Shown here: positions 43,851 through 52,630 of the stretch, one piece after another
How the letters are laid out: the number at the start of each line of letters is the position of its first letter
How positions within the stretch are numbered: position 1 is the stretch's first letter
NCBI GenBank assembly: GCA_963778025.1
Contig: CAVZTA010000001.1
Coordinates: forward strand, 117,885 to 181,884
DNA length: 64,000 nt
Origin: CAVZTA01 sp963778025
GTDB taxonomy: Bacteria; Chloroflexota; Limnocylindria; Limnocylindrales; CSP1-4
Direction of reading: 5' to 3'
Program-made: the position numbers and the translations under genes
Notes under the pieces: model-generated
Seen by the model: the letters and a program-made list of their open reading frames with translations, nothing else
The model's database searches: none
Told to the model about the DNA's origin: nothing

Positions 43851-44627
43851 TCAGACGGGGATCGCCACCGTCAGCGTCCATCGCTCGCCGGACGCCGACG
43901 GCGGCGTGAGCTCGACCGACCAGCGGTCGCCAAGGATCGGTGCGAGGTCCTCGGGTCCGCGCGGGTCGGCGTCGGCCTCGAGGAGGTGGCGCGCGAGGGC
44001 GCCACGTGTCCGCTTCGCCGGGTCGTTGGGCACGCGTCCGCTGCCGTCGTCGTCGCGCACGACCCGCACGATGACCGTCCGCACTTCCAGTCCGTCGGGC
44101 ATCCCCACCGCCTGGTAGCTCGGCGAGCGCAGGTCGACGATCGGTCCGCGCGACGCTGCCGCTTCGCGGAGCGCGGCCGGCAGCACGGTCCGCCAGGTCG
44201 GCTCCAGGCGGTCCATGCCGAGGAGCCGGGAGCACACGTGCAGGCGGTACGCCGGGATGCGGTCGGTCGGTCGGACCGCGCCCCAGAGCGACGAGACGAC
44301 CACGAGCTGCCGCTCGGCGCGTGCGCGAGCGGCTGGGGAGAGATCCGCTCCATCGAGGGCCTGATACAGCGGCCCGGTGTAGACCTCGAGGGCGGGGCGC
44401 GTCGGCTGCTCGGTGAGCCACGTGTTCCTGGCCACCTCGTGCGCGAGCGAGGGACCGACCTGCAGCCGCCGGAACGCGTCGGGTGCGGCGCTCGTCGCGA
44501 TCAGCGCCCGGAGGATCCGCCGGCGCATCGGCGTGAGCGACGGGAACGACAGGGTCCCGAGGTCGACCGGCGATCCCTCGTCGGGCGGCGGGCGCTTCGT
44601 CTCCGACGGCGGCAGGACGATCAGCAC
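43851..44627 (-). CDS. yaaA: YaaA-family peroxide-stress protein (UPF0246)
   Basis: Members bind DNA and limit intracellular iron and oxidative DNA damage in E. coli. The opening MLIVLPPSETK is the family signature. LEVYTGPLYQALD, VVVSSLWGAVRPTDRIPAYRL and the later VDLRSPSYQAVG follow. Length 258 matches. The C-terminus faces the CYTH gene (convergent, 15-base gap). It is divergently transcribed from yjbQ, with which it shares a 42-base upstream gap. Confidence 0.88.
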   Translation of the reverse strand: MLIVLPPSETKRPPPDEGSPVDLGTLSFPSLTPMRRRILRALIATSAAPDAFRRLQVGPSLAHEVARNTWLTEQPTRPALEVYTGPLYQALDGADLSPAARARAERQLVVVSSLWGAVRPTDRIPAYRLHVCSRLLGMDRLEPTWRTVLPAALREAAASRGPIVDLRSPSYQAVGMPDGLEVRTVIVRVVRDDDGSGRVPNDPAKRTRGALARHLLEADADPRGPEDLAPILGDRWSVELTPPSASGERWTLTVAIPV

Positions 44628-44655
44628 GGCCGAACCCTAGCGTCGCCTGCCGACG

Positions 44656-44661
44656 TACGCT
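44656..44661 (+). promoter_or_regulatory. Candidate -10 of a leaderless yjbQ promoter
   Basis: TACGCT ends 8 bases before the ATG at 44670; the same hexamer and spacing precede mce. Confidence 0.4.
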
Positions 44662-44669
44662 GCGGTGCG

Positions 44670-45083
44670 ATGCACACGACCGAGCTGCGCGTGACCACGG
44701 GGTCGCGGCGCGGCTTCCACGACCTGACCGATGCCTGCGCGCGCTTCGTCGACGGGGCTGCCGACGGCGGCGATGGCCTGCTCAATGTCTTCGTCCCGCA
44801 CGCGACCGCGGGCCTCGTGATCCTCGAGCTGGGCGCGGGCTCCGACGATGACGCGCTCGAGACGCTCGATCGGCTGCTGCCGCGGGACGACCGCTGGGTC
44901 CATCGCCACGGCTCGTCCGGTCACGGCGCGGACCACGTGTTGCCGCTGCTCGCGGCGCCCTCGATGACCGTGCCGGTGTTCGGCGGACGGCTGGCGCTCG
45001 GTACGTGGCAGTCGATCGCGCTGCTCGACCCGAACCGCGACAACGCCACGCGGACCGTGCGCCTCTCGTTCCTGGCCGGCTGA
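44670..45083 (+). CDS. yjbQ: YjbQ family protein (UPF0047)
   Basis: A 137-residue single-domain protein of the YjbQ family, some members of which have weak thiamine-phosphate synthase activity. Signature positions: FVPHATAGLVILE (with the His), the HRHGSSGHGADHVLPLLAAPS segment with several His, and LALGTWQSIALLD near the C-terminus. These His residues form the metal site. Start ATG 44670 with no ribosome site, consistent with the leaderless -10 hexamer. Confidence 0.88.
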   Translation: MHTTELRVTTGSRRGFHDLTDACARFVDGAADGGDGLLNVFVPHATAGLVILELGAGSDDDALETLDRLLPRDDRWVHRHGSSGHGADHVLPLLAAPSMTVPVFGGRLALGTWQSIALLDPNRDNATRTVRLSFLAG

Positions 45084-45095
45084 CCGCGGGCAGCG

Positions 45096-45551
45096 TCACG
45101 CGGCCGTCGCGAACCGCCGCCGATCGACGAGGAGCACGAGCACCCCGATCAGGCTCAGCATGGGACCGGACACCATGGGCGGCGGCGGTGGGGTGTTCGA
45201 GTCGAGGCCGGCGGCGAGGAAGAACGCCGCCACGCCCAGCGACCACGCCGGCACCAGCCACATCGTCCACCATGCCCACGGCTCACCGGCCCGGTAGGGC
45301 ACGGCGACGACGGCGAGCAGCAGCAAGCCGACGATCACCAGGCCCCAGCCCTGCGTCCGCGTCGTGAAGTCGAACATGCGGTAGGCCGCGCCGCCCTCGG
45401 CGGCCAGCGCTTCCGGCGCCTTCCCGGTCAGGCCCATCGGGATCCCCGGATCCGCCGTGGCGCCCGCTGCGACGTCGGTCGCGCCGAAGATCACGAGCGT
45501 GATCGCGACGAACGCGAACCACCACCACGAGCGCGGCCGCAGGCGACTCAC
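45096..45551 (-). CDS. Integral membrane hypothetical protein
   Basis: A 151-residue protein with four hydrophobic helices (WWWFAFVAITLVIFGATDV; GWGLVIVGLLLLAVVAVPY; WWTMWLVPAWSLGVAAFFLA; and GPMLSLIGVLVLLV) separated by short polar loops, ending in basic residues. Not assigned to a family. GTG 45551 overlaps the stop of the upstream DUF6220-like gene (GTGA), so the two membrane proteins are made together and may interact. Confidence 0.65.
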   Translation of the reverse strand: MSRLRPRSWWWFAFVAITLVIFGATDVAAGATADPGIPMGLTGKAPEALAAEGGAAYRMFDFTTRTQGWGLVIVGLLLLAVVAVPYRAGEPWAWWTMWLVPAWSLGVAAFFLAAGLDSNTPPPPPMVSGPMLSLIGVLVLLVDRRRFATAA

Positions 45552-45976
45552 TGGGCGGTCACCGCCTCCGTGGCCACGGAGGCCGCCTGCGGCGCGGGGG
45601 CGACCGCGGACGAACGCCGCCACGCGTCGCGGGCGATCGCGATCGCCACGAGTAGCAGGAGCATGCCGTTCACCGGATGGAGCGCGGCAAGGGCCGGGTA
45701 GTCGGCACGCAGCGCCACGAACACCGACTGGAGCGCGAACTGCACCAGTGCGAGGACGCTCAGCAGCACGAGGCGCCGCACCCGCGCGATCGCCGAGAGC
45801 ACGAGAAGGATCAGCGTCAGCCAGCCGAACAGGTAGCCGAAGTTCCGGTGCAGCTCGAACCGCGCCGGGCCGTCGAACACGCCAAGCCCGGCGAGGAACA
45901 CCTGGACGACGATGCATCCCGCGAACAGCGTCGCGACCACCGCGATGGCCGCCAGCATCCGATCCCGACCGCCCAT
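45548..45976 (-). CDS. DUF6220-like four-helix membrane protein
   Basis: A 142-residue membrane protein with four helices. The loop signature ELHRNFGYLFGWLTLILLVL and later QSVFVALRADYPALAALHPVNGMLL resemble the DUF6220 family, where His residues in LHRNFGY and ALHPVNG suggest heme or metal binding near the membrane; this point is inference. ATG 45976 is chosen because the upstream frame has polar, shadow-like sequence. It is coupled to the next membrane gene. Confidence 0.65.
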   Translation of the reverse strand: MGGRDRMLAAIAVVATLFAGCIVVQVFLAGLGVFDGPARFELHRNFGYLFGWLTLILLVLSAIARVRRLVLLSVLALVQFALQSVFVALRADYPALAALHPVNGMLLLLVAIAIARDAWRRSSAVAPAPQAASVATEAVTAQ

Positions 45977-46120
45977 GCCCCACGCTCCCAGTCCAACGGC
46001 GGGTTCGTCGTCCCGCCTCCGCGCCGACGCTACGTGGCGGCCTGTCCCGCCGTCATGGGGCGGGGATCCCGAACGCGTCCGGGACATCGGAGGCCGCGGC
46101 AGACGTGATGCCGCGTATCG

Positions 46121-46783
46121 TCAACCGCTCGCCGACGCGCCGCCGAGCCCCGCCTCCCGCGCCCGCACGATCACGTCCGCGCGATCGCGCGCCTCGAGCT
46201 TGGTCAAGACGTTCGAGACGTGGTTCCGCACCGTCTTCGGCGAGACGCCCAGGCGGTCGACGATCTGCTGGTTCGACGCGCCGCGTGCCACGAGCTCCAG
46301 GACCTCGCGCTCGCGCTCCGTGAGCTCGGGGAACGGCCGCCGCCCGGGCGCCTCGGCGGGCAGGAACGCGTGGAGGCGGCGTGCCACATCGGGCCCGAAG
46401 ATCGCCTCGCCCGACGCGACCGCGCGCACGGCCCGCGAGATCTCCGCGCGATCGGCGCCCTTGAGCAAGTAGCCGCGCGCGCCGGCGCGGACCGCGTCGA
46501 AGATCGCCGCATCCACCTCGGCCATCGTCAGGACCAGCACGCCGACATGCGGCTGGCGCTCGAGGATCCGTGTTGTGGCGGCGACGCCGTCGAGCTCGGG
46601 CATGTCCAGGTCCATCAGCACGACGTCGGGCTGCAGCGCGAGCGACCGTTCGACCGCCTCGCGCCCTGTCGCGGCCTCGCCCACGACGACGAAGCCCGGG
46701 TCCAGCGAGAGGAGCGCGACGAGGCCGTCGCGGAATCCTTGGTGATCGTCCGCGACCAGCAGACGGATCGGTCCGTCGGTCAC
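46121..46783 (-). CDS. NarL/LuxR-family response regulator
   Basis: A two-component output protein partnered with the histidine kinase gene that overlaps it. The receiver domain has LLVADDHQGFRDGLVALL, the phospho-accepting Asp in VVLMDLDMPELDG, the Thr in VLVLTMAE and the Lys in GYLLKGADR. The DNA-binding LuxR helix-turn-helix is LTEREREVLELVARGASNQQ onward to SPKTVRNHVSNVLTKL. GTG 46783 overlaps the kinase stop and gives 220 residues, the family norm. Confidence 0.92.
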   Translation of the reverse strand: MTDGPIRLLVADDHQGFRDGLVALLSLDPGFVVVGEAATGREAVERSLALQPDVVLMDLDMPELDGVAATTRILERQPHVGVLVLTMAEVDAAIFDAVRAGARGYLLKGADRAEISRAVRAVASGEAIFGPDVARRLHAFLPAEAPGRRPFPELTEREREVLELVARGASNQQIVDRLGVSPKTVRNHVSNVLTKLEARDRADVIVRAREAGLGGASASG

Positions 46784-49047
46784 GAGCCCGTCCCTGCCGG
46801 CTGGACCGTCATCGGGAGCCTGGCCGTGACCCGTGTGCCACCGTCGCGCATGCGCTCCACCCGACACTCCCCGCCCAGCTCGGCCGCGCGCTCCCGCATC
46901 GACGCGAGTCCCACCCCGTCCCGCCGTCGTGCGGAGATCCCGCGACCGTCGTCCTGGACGATGACCGTGAGGTCCTCGGCACGGGCCAAACGCACCGAGC
47001 AGCGCGAGGCGCGCGCATGGCGCACGGCGTTGGTCATCGCCTCGGTGGCGATCCGATAGGCGGCCACCTCGACCGCCGCCGGAAGATCGGCCAGCCCGTC
47101 GTCGGCCTCCACGGACACCGCCGGCGCATCCGCCGTCCCAAGGCGCGTCGCCGCGAGCCGTAGCGCGCCCACCAGCCCGACCTCGTCGATCGCCGGTGGC
47201 CGCAGCCCATCGACCAGCCGCCGGATGTCGGCGACCGCGGCGGACGTCTCGGCACGCAGCTCACCCAGCAGCCGGTCCGCGGCTTGTGGGTCGGAGGTCA
47301 GGAGCGCCTGCGCCGCCTCGGCGCGCAACCCGATCGCGGCGAGCGAGGGACCTAGGCCGTCATGGAGGTCCCGTCGCAGTCGACGCCGCTCCTCTTCGCG
47401 TGCCGCGACGAGTCGCTCGCGCGATGCGCGCAGGTCGTCCGCCAGCAGTAGCGCGTGCGAGGCGACCTCCACCTGCCGGACGAGATCGTCGAGGAGCCGG
47501 CGGTCGGCTGGGCTGAAGGGCTCGTCGCCCGGGCGATGACCGACGACCAGTCGCCCCATGGACCGCCCTCCGAACGACAACGGCCGCTCCGAGACCGTGG
47601 TCGGGCGGACGCCGGTCTGCGCCCTGAAGCGCGCCCGGCCGTCCTCGCCCAGTTCGAGAGCGGCGTAGGGCAGCCGAAGCGCATCGGCGACCGCGGCGAC
47701 CATCACCTCGGGAAGCGACGTGGTGTCGGCGGTCTCGTCCAGCCGCTCGCCGAGGCGCCGGATCGCGCGCACTGGGTCGTCGCGATCGCCGTAGACCCAA
47801 CGGCTGACGGCCGCCTGGAGGACGTCGCGAGCCGGCAGGGCGATGAGGACGGCGAGGCCCGTCGCGAGCAGCTCGGAGGCATACGCGCTCCCGCCCAGGG
47901 CTGTCGCGAGGAGCGCCGCCGACACGCTGTACGTGACCAGGACGGCGATGGTGAGCCCGCCATACACGAGGGATCGGCGGACGACGACATCGAGGTCGAA
48001 CGCGCCGTGGCGGACGATCGACGCCGCGATGACGATGACGAACGGGATGCCGATGAGCCCGGAGACCGTCCACGGGACCAGCGCGCGGCCCCCGAGCGCC
48101 TCGGGCAGCACCCAGATCACGAGAGACGCGGCGACGGTCGCGAGGCCCACGGCGAGGTACGCCCGCAGGAGGGCGCGATCGTCGGCCGCACCGGTCCGCC
48201 AGCGGCGGATGAGCGCCAGGGGCAGGACGCTGAGCGCCGCAGCGCTCGGGACGAGCGTGAGCGCCATGATCCCGCCCAGGGCCGGCAGCGCGGATTGCAT
48301 CGCCCGGATCACGAGGGCACCGACGGCGAACCCGCCGAACACGGCGAAATAGGGCACGAGCCGCAGCGAGGGCCGCCGTCGCACGGGCTCGAACGGGCGC
48401 GGGAAGACGAGCGCGAAGTCCATGAGCCCGGCCCACAGCAGGAGGTAGACGCCGCCGATCGCGGCGAGGTAGGGCGTCACGTGCCCGCTGGCCACATCCA
48501 GCGGATCCAGCCCGAAGAGATACGGCGGGGTGCTCCCCGTCGCGCCGATCGACGCGAGGAGCAGGGCGCCCGCCGCGGGGACCCCGGGACGCTTCCAGAA
48601 CACGGCGACGGCGACGACAAGCAGGAGGGCGACGAACGACAGCGTGCCCCACGCCGAGAGGACCACCGCCGCCGTCGGGAACGACTGGAGCACGACGGGC
48701 AGCGTCAGCGTCTGGCCGTCACGCACGAGCGTGACGGGGACGGGCTCGCCGACCTGCAGCCGTAGCTCCGGCGGCGCCCCAGCCCCGGGACCAGCGGCCC
48801 ACGTGGCAAGCGGCACGTCGGCGATGGCCACCACGAGATCCCCGTGGCGGAACGAGGACGCCGTCCCGGCGAGCGGCTCCACGTATGCCCCGGTCTCGAC
48901 GGCACCCGGGCCGGACGCCGGCAGTGCCGCGCCCGACGAGGGCTGGATCAGCCGGGTGACGACCGCCACGATCGAGACGCCCGCCGCCACGGCGACGACG
49001 GCGAGCGTCGTGACCGACCCGCGCCCTCCACCGCGCACCTGCGGCAC
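46780..49047 (-). CDS. Membrane sensor histidine kinase (NarL-type, HisKA_3)
   Basis: A 755-residue sensor. After an N-terminal helix there is an extracytoplasmic PDZ-like segment (SFRHGDLVVAIADVPL, then VGEPVPVTLVRDGQTLTLPV). Nine or so transmembrane helices follow, then a GAF-like region. The dimerisation domain has the phosphorylated His in RLRRDLHDGLGPSLAAIG. The ATPase part has TEAMTNAVRHARA (N box) and VQDDGRGISARR (G box). It overlaps the response regulator by GTGA. GTG 49047 has a GGAGGG site. The stimulus is unknown; PDZ-like and multi-helix sensors often read envelope state. Confidence 0.9.
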   Translation of the reverse strand: MPQVRGGGRGSVTTLAVVAVAAGVSIVAVVTRLIQPSSGAALPASGPGAVETGAYVEPLAGTASSFRHGDLVVAIADVPLATWAAGPGAGAPPELRLQVGEPVPVTLVRDGQTLTLPVVLQSFPTAAVVLSAWGTLSFVALLLVVAVAVFWKRPGVPAAGALLLASIGATGSTPPYLFGLDPLDVASGHVTPYLAAIGGVYLLLWAGLMDFALVFPRPFEPVRRRPSLRLVPYFAVFGGFAVGALVIRAMQSALPALGGIMALTLVPSAAALSVLPLALIRRWRTGAADDRALLRAYLAVGLATVAASLVIWVLPEALGGRALVPWTVSGLIGIPFVIVIAASIVRHGAFDLDVVVRRSLVYGGLTIAVLVTYSVSAALLATALGGSAYASELLATGLAVLIALPARDVLQAAVSRWVYGDRDDPVRAIRRLGERLDETADTTSLPEVMVAAVADALRLPYAALELGEDGRARFRAQTGVRPTTVSERPLSFGGRSMGRLVVGHRPGDEPFSPADRRLLDDLVRQVEVASHALLLADDLRASRERLVAAREEERRRLRRDLHDGLGPSLAAIGLRAEAAQALLTSDPQAADRLLGELRAETSAAVADIRRLVDGLRPPAIDEVGLVGALRLAATRLGTADAPAVSVEADDGLADLPAAVEVAAYRIATEAMTNAVRHARASRCSVRLARAEDLTVIVQDDGRGISARRRDGVGLASMRERAAELGGECRVERMRDGGTRVTARLPMTVQPAGTGS

Positions 49048-49118
49048 CTTCCATCGCCCTCCAGCCGGGGCGCGAGTGTAGCGTCAGCGCGCGCGCGTGC
49101 TGCCTCGACCAGTGTCTC

Positions 49119-49328
49119 CTAGCGGCCGAGCACCGACCACGAGTCGCCACCCTCGGGCCGCTCCACGCGGCGGGGTGGCGGCGCGACGCCGTGGATGATC
49201 CGAGCTCCGGCACCTCCTGTCGCCGGATCGGGGACCGCCACGACGTCGCGCGCATGAGTGACCACCGTGCTGGCCTCCTGGACGCGTCGCGCCCGGATCG
49301 CACGCCCCGCCAGCCATCGCCGGCCCAT
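49119..49328 (-). CDS. Possible small protein between a secreted protein gene and the sensor kinase
   Basis: A 69-residue frame, not recognised, starting ATG 49328 two bases after the stop of the upstream gene. It is basic at the start (GRRWLAGRAIRARRVQEAS) and contains VVTHARDVVAVPDP, with no membrane segment. It is supported mainly by its position within a minus-strand run, so it could be spurious. Confidence 0.35.
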   Translation of the reverse strand: MGRRWLAGRAIRARRVQEASTVVTHARDVVAVPDPATGGAGARIIHGVAPPPRRVERPEGGDSWSVLGR

Positions 49329-49329
49329 G

Positions 49330-50070
49330 TCAGCCGCGGTCCCGGTGGTCCGGCCAGGCAAGGCCGAGGACGACGGCGAAACAGATCATCCCGAGGACGA
49401 CCCAGCCCCAGCCGGGGAGCAGCTGCTGGTCCGGACCCGTCTGGACACGGGCGTCCGTCGGCGGCGGCGTGAGCGCGGGCGCACGCGTGGCGCCAGGCGC
49501 CGGAACCGCGGGTGGCGCGGCCGTTTCGGTCGGTCCCGGCCACACGATGTCGCACGCGACGCTCGACGTGGGGTCGGTGATCACCTCGACGGCCGTGTCG
49601 GTGCCGGCGATGAGGCCGCTCACGGCGCCCGTCCGGGCGTCCTCGTGGACGCACCCGTCGTCGTCGCGCCATGTGGTCGCGAGCCGTGCGGTCACGTCGA
49701 GGGTCACCGGGGAGCCGGCGAGCGCGCGAGGCAGGCCGTCGAAGGTCGCCGATCCGTCGGTCGCGCTGACGCCGCCGCGCACGCCGATCGCCTCGCCATC
49801 CCGTCGCGCCGTGACCCGGACCTCGGCGGATGCGAGGACGCTCCCGTCGCTGCCGTCCCGCACGACGACCGAGAGCGCCGCATCGTTCGCGACATCGTCC
49901 GCGGCGCGGGCCGGGGTCGTCGCGCCCGCCAGGAGCAGGAGCGCCACCGCGGCCAGCAGGAACCCGGCCGCGAGCATCCGTCGGATGGCTGCCAGGCGCG
50001 CCGACGAACCCCGCTGGTGACGTGGGGACCGGACCAGCGCGGAGACGACCGACGGATGCATGACCCTCAT
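49330..50070 (-). CDS. Exported membrane-anchored protein with Ig/carboxypeptidase-regulatory-like domain
   Basis: A 246-residue protein with a signal peptide or anchor (MLAAGFLLAAVALLLLAGATTPARA, about residues 32-56), then a beta-rich domain (LSVVVRDGSDGSVLASAEVRVTA and SATDGSATFDGLP) like those of carboxypeptidase-regulatory or Ig-like folds. A Pro/Thr-rich linker and a C-terminal transmembrane helix (GWGWVVLGMICFAVVLGLAW) end in basic residues. Such a layout keeps the domain on the outer face of the membrane. It heads the minus-strand group that includes the sensor kinase and may take part in sensing. Confidence 0.65.
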   Translation of the reverse strand: MRVMHPSVVSALVRSPRHQRGSSARLAAIRRMLAAGFLLAAVALLLLAGATTPARAADDVANDAALSVVVRDGSDGSVLASAEVRVTARRDGEAIGVRGGVSATDGSATFDGLPRALAGSPVTLDVTARLATTWRDDDGCVHEDARTGAVSGLIAGTDTAVEVITDPTSSVACDIVWPGPTETAAPPAVPAPGATRAPALTPPPTDARVQTGPDQQLLPGWGWVVLGMICFAVVLGLAWPDHRDRG

Positions 50071-50429
50071 GGGACCGGTCCGACGGTCACGCCGGTCATC
50101 CGGCGCGCGTTCCGTCGTCCGGGCAGCCGGGGCATGGTCGGTAGCGCAGGGCAGGGGTGTCGACTCGGGCGGTCGCCTTACGGCATGCGCCGTATCGTCG
50201 GCAGGCCGTCACCCGGCGCGTCGGACGGCCGTCGGGGCGCGCGCTGCCGGGCCGCACATCGGCGCGAAAAACAGGTCGGCGGGATGCCCGGCGGGGGTCA
50301 TCGGCGGCCCGGGGCTGGGTATACTCGCCCGAGCGCCAGAGGGGACGATCGGGCCGTCGGGGAGGACCGCCGGCCAGTCCGGGCGACCGACCCGCGAACT
50401 GCCTTTTCGCCGAGCAAGGAGACGGCCCG
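50071..50429. other. Gap between divergent genes holding the ftsZ promoter
   Basis: About 360 bases. It contains a hairpin TACGGC-ATGC-GCCGTA at 50179-50194, the ftsZ -10 candidate at 50320 and the ftsZ ribosome site. No convincing gene on either strand. Confidence 0.5.
50320..50325 (+). promoter_or_regulatory. Candidate -10 element of ftsZ
   Basis: TATACT preceded by GGG and followed by CGCC, 105 bases before the ftsZ ATG. It is the best -10 match in this gap. The -35 is weak. Confidence 0.5.
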
Positions 50430-51695
50430 ATGCCGCTGCGGTCCGATTCTGAGAACTTCGCGCTGATCCGCGTCATCGGGGTCGGCGGGGGCGGCAGCAA
50501 CGCCGTCAACCGGATGATCCGGGCCGAGATGATGGGCGTGGAGTTCATCGCCTGCAACACGGACGCCCAGGCGCTCCTCCAGTCCGATGCGCCGCACAAG
50601 ATCCGCATCGGCGACAAGATCACCAAGGGCCTCGGCGCCGGCGGCGACTCCAGCATCGGCGAGCGCGCCGCGGATGAGGACCGCGACAAGATCGCGGACG
50701 CCCTCGCGGATTCCGACATGGTGTTCATCACCGCGGGCCTCGGTGGCGGGACCGGCTCGGGTGGTGCCCCCGTCGTCGCGGAGATCGCGAAGGAGCAGGG
50801 CGCGCTGACCATCGGCGTGGTCACCAAGCCGTTCGCGTTCGAGGGCAACCGGCGCAAGCTCATCGCGGAGAAGGCGGCCGAGGAGCTGAAGTCCAAGGTC
50901 GACACGCTCATCACGATCCCCAACGACCGCCTGCGCGACGTCGTCCAGAAGAACACGAGCATCCTCGACGCGTTCCGCGTCGTCGACGACGTCCTGCGCC
51001 AGGGTGTGCAGGGCATCTCCGACATCATCACGGTGCCCGGCCTCATCAACCTCGACTTCGCGGACGTGCGGACGATCATGCGCGACGCCGGATCGGCCCT
51101 CATGGGCATCGGCCGCGCGACGGGCGAGAACCGGGCGGTCGAGGCGGCGCGCCAGGCCGTGGCGAGCCCCCTGCTCGAGGTCAACATCGCGGGCGCCCAG
51201 GGGATCCTCTACAACATCACCGGCGGCCCGAACCTGTCGCTCTGGGAGGTGCAGGAGGCGGCCGAGGAGATCCGCGCCGCCGCCGACCCCGAGGCGAACA
51301 TCATCTTCGGCGCCAGCTTCAACGAGCGGCTCGGCGAGGACGTGATGATCACGGTCATCGCGACCGGCTTCGACGGCCGCCGCCGGCCCGACCACCGCAC
51401 CGCGTCTGCGGAGCGCTCCTATGAGGTCTCGGGCTCGGCCACCCGCGCGCGCGAGCGTGACTTCGTCGAGGAGCTGGAGCGGCAGCGCAGCGAGACGACG
51501 ACCTCGAACGGCCACACCGACAACAAGCCGCGCGACGAGGGGATCTCGTCGCTCGTCCGCGAGCGCGGCACGCCCGTCATGGCGCCGACGACGACCACGG
51601 CGTCCCAGCCGATCCCGGCGGCGCCCGCCCCCGAGAAGAAGCCGACCTACGACGCCGACGATCTAGAGATCCCGTCGTTCCTTCGGCGGCGCTGA
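50430..51695 (+). CDS. ftsZ: Cell-division GTPase FtsZ
   Basis: Tubulin homologue that forms the division ring. RVIGVGGGGSNAVNRMI, NTDAQALL, the GTP signature AGLGGGTGSGGAPVVAE, GVVTKPFAFEGNRR, IPNDRL and NLDFADVRTIM are all normal. A variable linker (about residues 318-405) leads to the C-terminal peptide DLEIPSFLRRR, which binds FtsA and other partners. ATG 50430 follows AAGGAG. It stands alone with its own promoter rather than directly after ftsA. Confidence 0.96.
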   Translation: MPLRSDSENFALIRVIGVGGGGSNAVNRMIRAEMMGVEFIACNTDAQALLQSDAPHKIRIGDKITKGLGAGGDSSIGERAADEDRDKIADALADSDMVFITAGLGGGTGSGGAPVVAEIAKEQGALTIGVVTKPFAFEGNRRKLIAEKAAEELKSKVDTLITIPNDRLRDVVQKNTSILDAFRVVDDVLRQGVQGISDIITVPGLINLDFADVRTIMRDAGSALMGIGRATGENRAVEAARQAVASPLLEVNIAGAQGILYNITGGPNLSLWEVQEAAEEIRAAADPEANIIFGASFNERLGEDVMITVIATGFDGRRRPDHRTASAERSYEVSGSATRARERDFVEELERQRSETTTSNGHTDNKPRDEGISSLVRERGTPVMAPTTTTASQPIPAAPAPEKKPTYDADDLEIPSFLRRR

Positions 51696-51758
51696 CGCGC
51701 TTCCACGGTCGGCGCTGATCCGGCCCATCCGGTGCGTTGCCGCCTGCGGTGCTCGCTT

Positions 51759-51776
51759 GCGGGCCTCCAAGCCCGC
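51759..51776 (+). terminator. Weak hairpin after ftsZ
   Basis: GCGGGC-CTCCAA-GCCCGC, a 6-bp stem without a T-run, in the 159-base gap between ftsZ and yggS. Confidence 0.3.
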
Positions 51777-51854
51777 GCGCTCCGCTCCTCGTCGGCGCCT
51801 TCCGGCTGGACCGGCTGAGCGCCGAAGGACGGTAGCGGCGGCTTTCCACCGCCG

Positions 51855-52583
51855 ATGAGCAACGACCACGTTGATGTCGCAGGCGCGGTCGAGCGCGTCC
51901 GCGCGGCGATCGCGGACGCTTGTGCGCGTGCGGGGCGCGACCCAGCCGAGGTGACGCTCGTCGCTGTGTCCAAGACGGTGCCCATCGAACGGCTCCGGGA
52001 GGTCGTCGGCGCCACCGGGCTCGATCGCCTGGGCGAGAACCGGGTCCAGGAGGCCGCCGACAAGATCCCGCAGCTGCCCGAGGTCACCTGGGAGCTGATC
52101 GGGCCGCTGCAGTCGAACAAGGCGCGCCGTGCCGTCGAGCTGTTCGGTCGGATCCAGTCGGTCGATTCCGTGGCGCTCGCGCAACGCCTTGACCGCATCG
52201 CCGGGGAGCTGCGACCCGACGCTCCATTCCCCGTGCTGCTCCAGGTGAACGTCGACGACGACCCCTCGAAGGCCGGCTTCGACCCGGACGCCACCGAGCG
52301 CGGCCTCGGCGAGCTCCTCGAGCTTCCGCATCTCCGGATCGCAGGCCTGATGACCATCGGCCGTCTGGTCGACGCCCCGGCCGCCGCCAGACCCACGTTC
52401 CAGGCGCTTCGCCAGCTGAGCGAACGGCTCCGCGCGGTCGACCCACGTCTCGGCCCCGAGCTTTCGATGGGCATGACCGACGACTATCCGGTCGCGGTCG
52501 AGGAGGGCGCGACGATCGTCCGCGTCGGTCGGGCGATCTTCGGTGAGCGTCACGCGCATGACGGCGGCCCGCACGCGCATTGA
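51855..52583 (+). CDS. yggS: PLP homeostasis protein YggS
   Basis: A pyridoxal-phosphate-binding TIM-barrel protein of the alanine-racemase N-terminal type, without racemase activity, involved in vitamin B6 and amino-acid balance. The PLP Lys lies in LVAVSKTVPIERL. GENRVQEAADKI, WELIGPLQSNKARRAVELF, VLLQVNVDDDPSKAGF, LMTIGR and the phosphate site LSMGMTDDYPVAVEEGATIVRVGRAIFG (in parts) follow. It lies downstream of ftsZ with yggT, the common order in Gram-positives. Confidence 0.93.
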   Translation: MSNDHVDVAGAVERVRAAIADACARAGRDPAEVTLVAVSKTVPIERLREVVGATGLDRLGENRVQEAADKIPQLPEVTWELIGPLQSNKARRAVELFGRIQSVDSVALAQRLDRIAGELRPDAPFPVLLQVNVDDDPSKAGFDPDATERGLGELLELPHLRIAGLMTIGRLVDAPAAARPTFQALRQLSERLRAVDPRLGPELSMGMTDDYPVAVEEGATIVRVGRAIFGERHAHDGGPHAH

Positions 52584-52618
52584 GGGGCGCGTGCACGAGG
52601 GTGCGGCGGGGGGCTTGC

Positions 52619-52624
52619 TAGACT
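52619..52624 (+). promoter_or_regulatory. Candidate -10 of a leaderless yggT promoter
   Basis: TAGACT ends 6 bases before the GTG at 52631. Confidence 0.4.
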
Positions 52625-52630
52625 CGCCCC

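Noticed and set aside
50060..50452. 130-residue plus-strand frame upstream of ftsZ
   Set aside because: Covers the ftsZ promoter and ribosome site, lacks its own ribosome site and has shadow-like composition.
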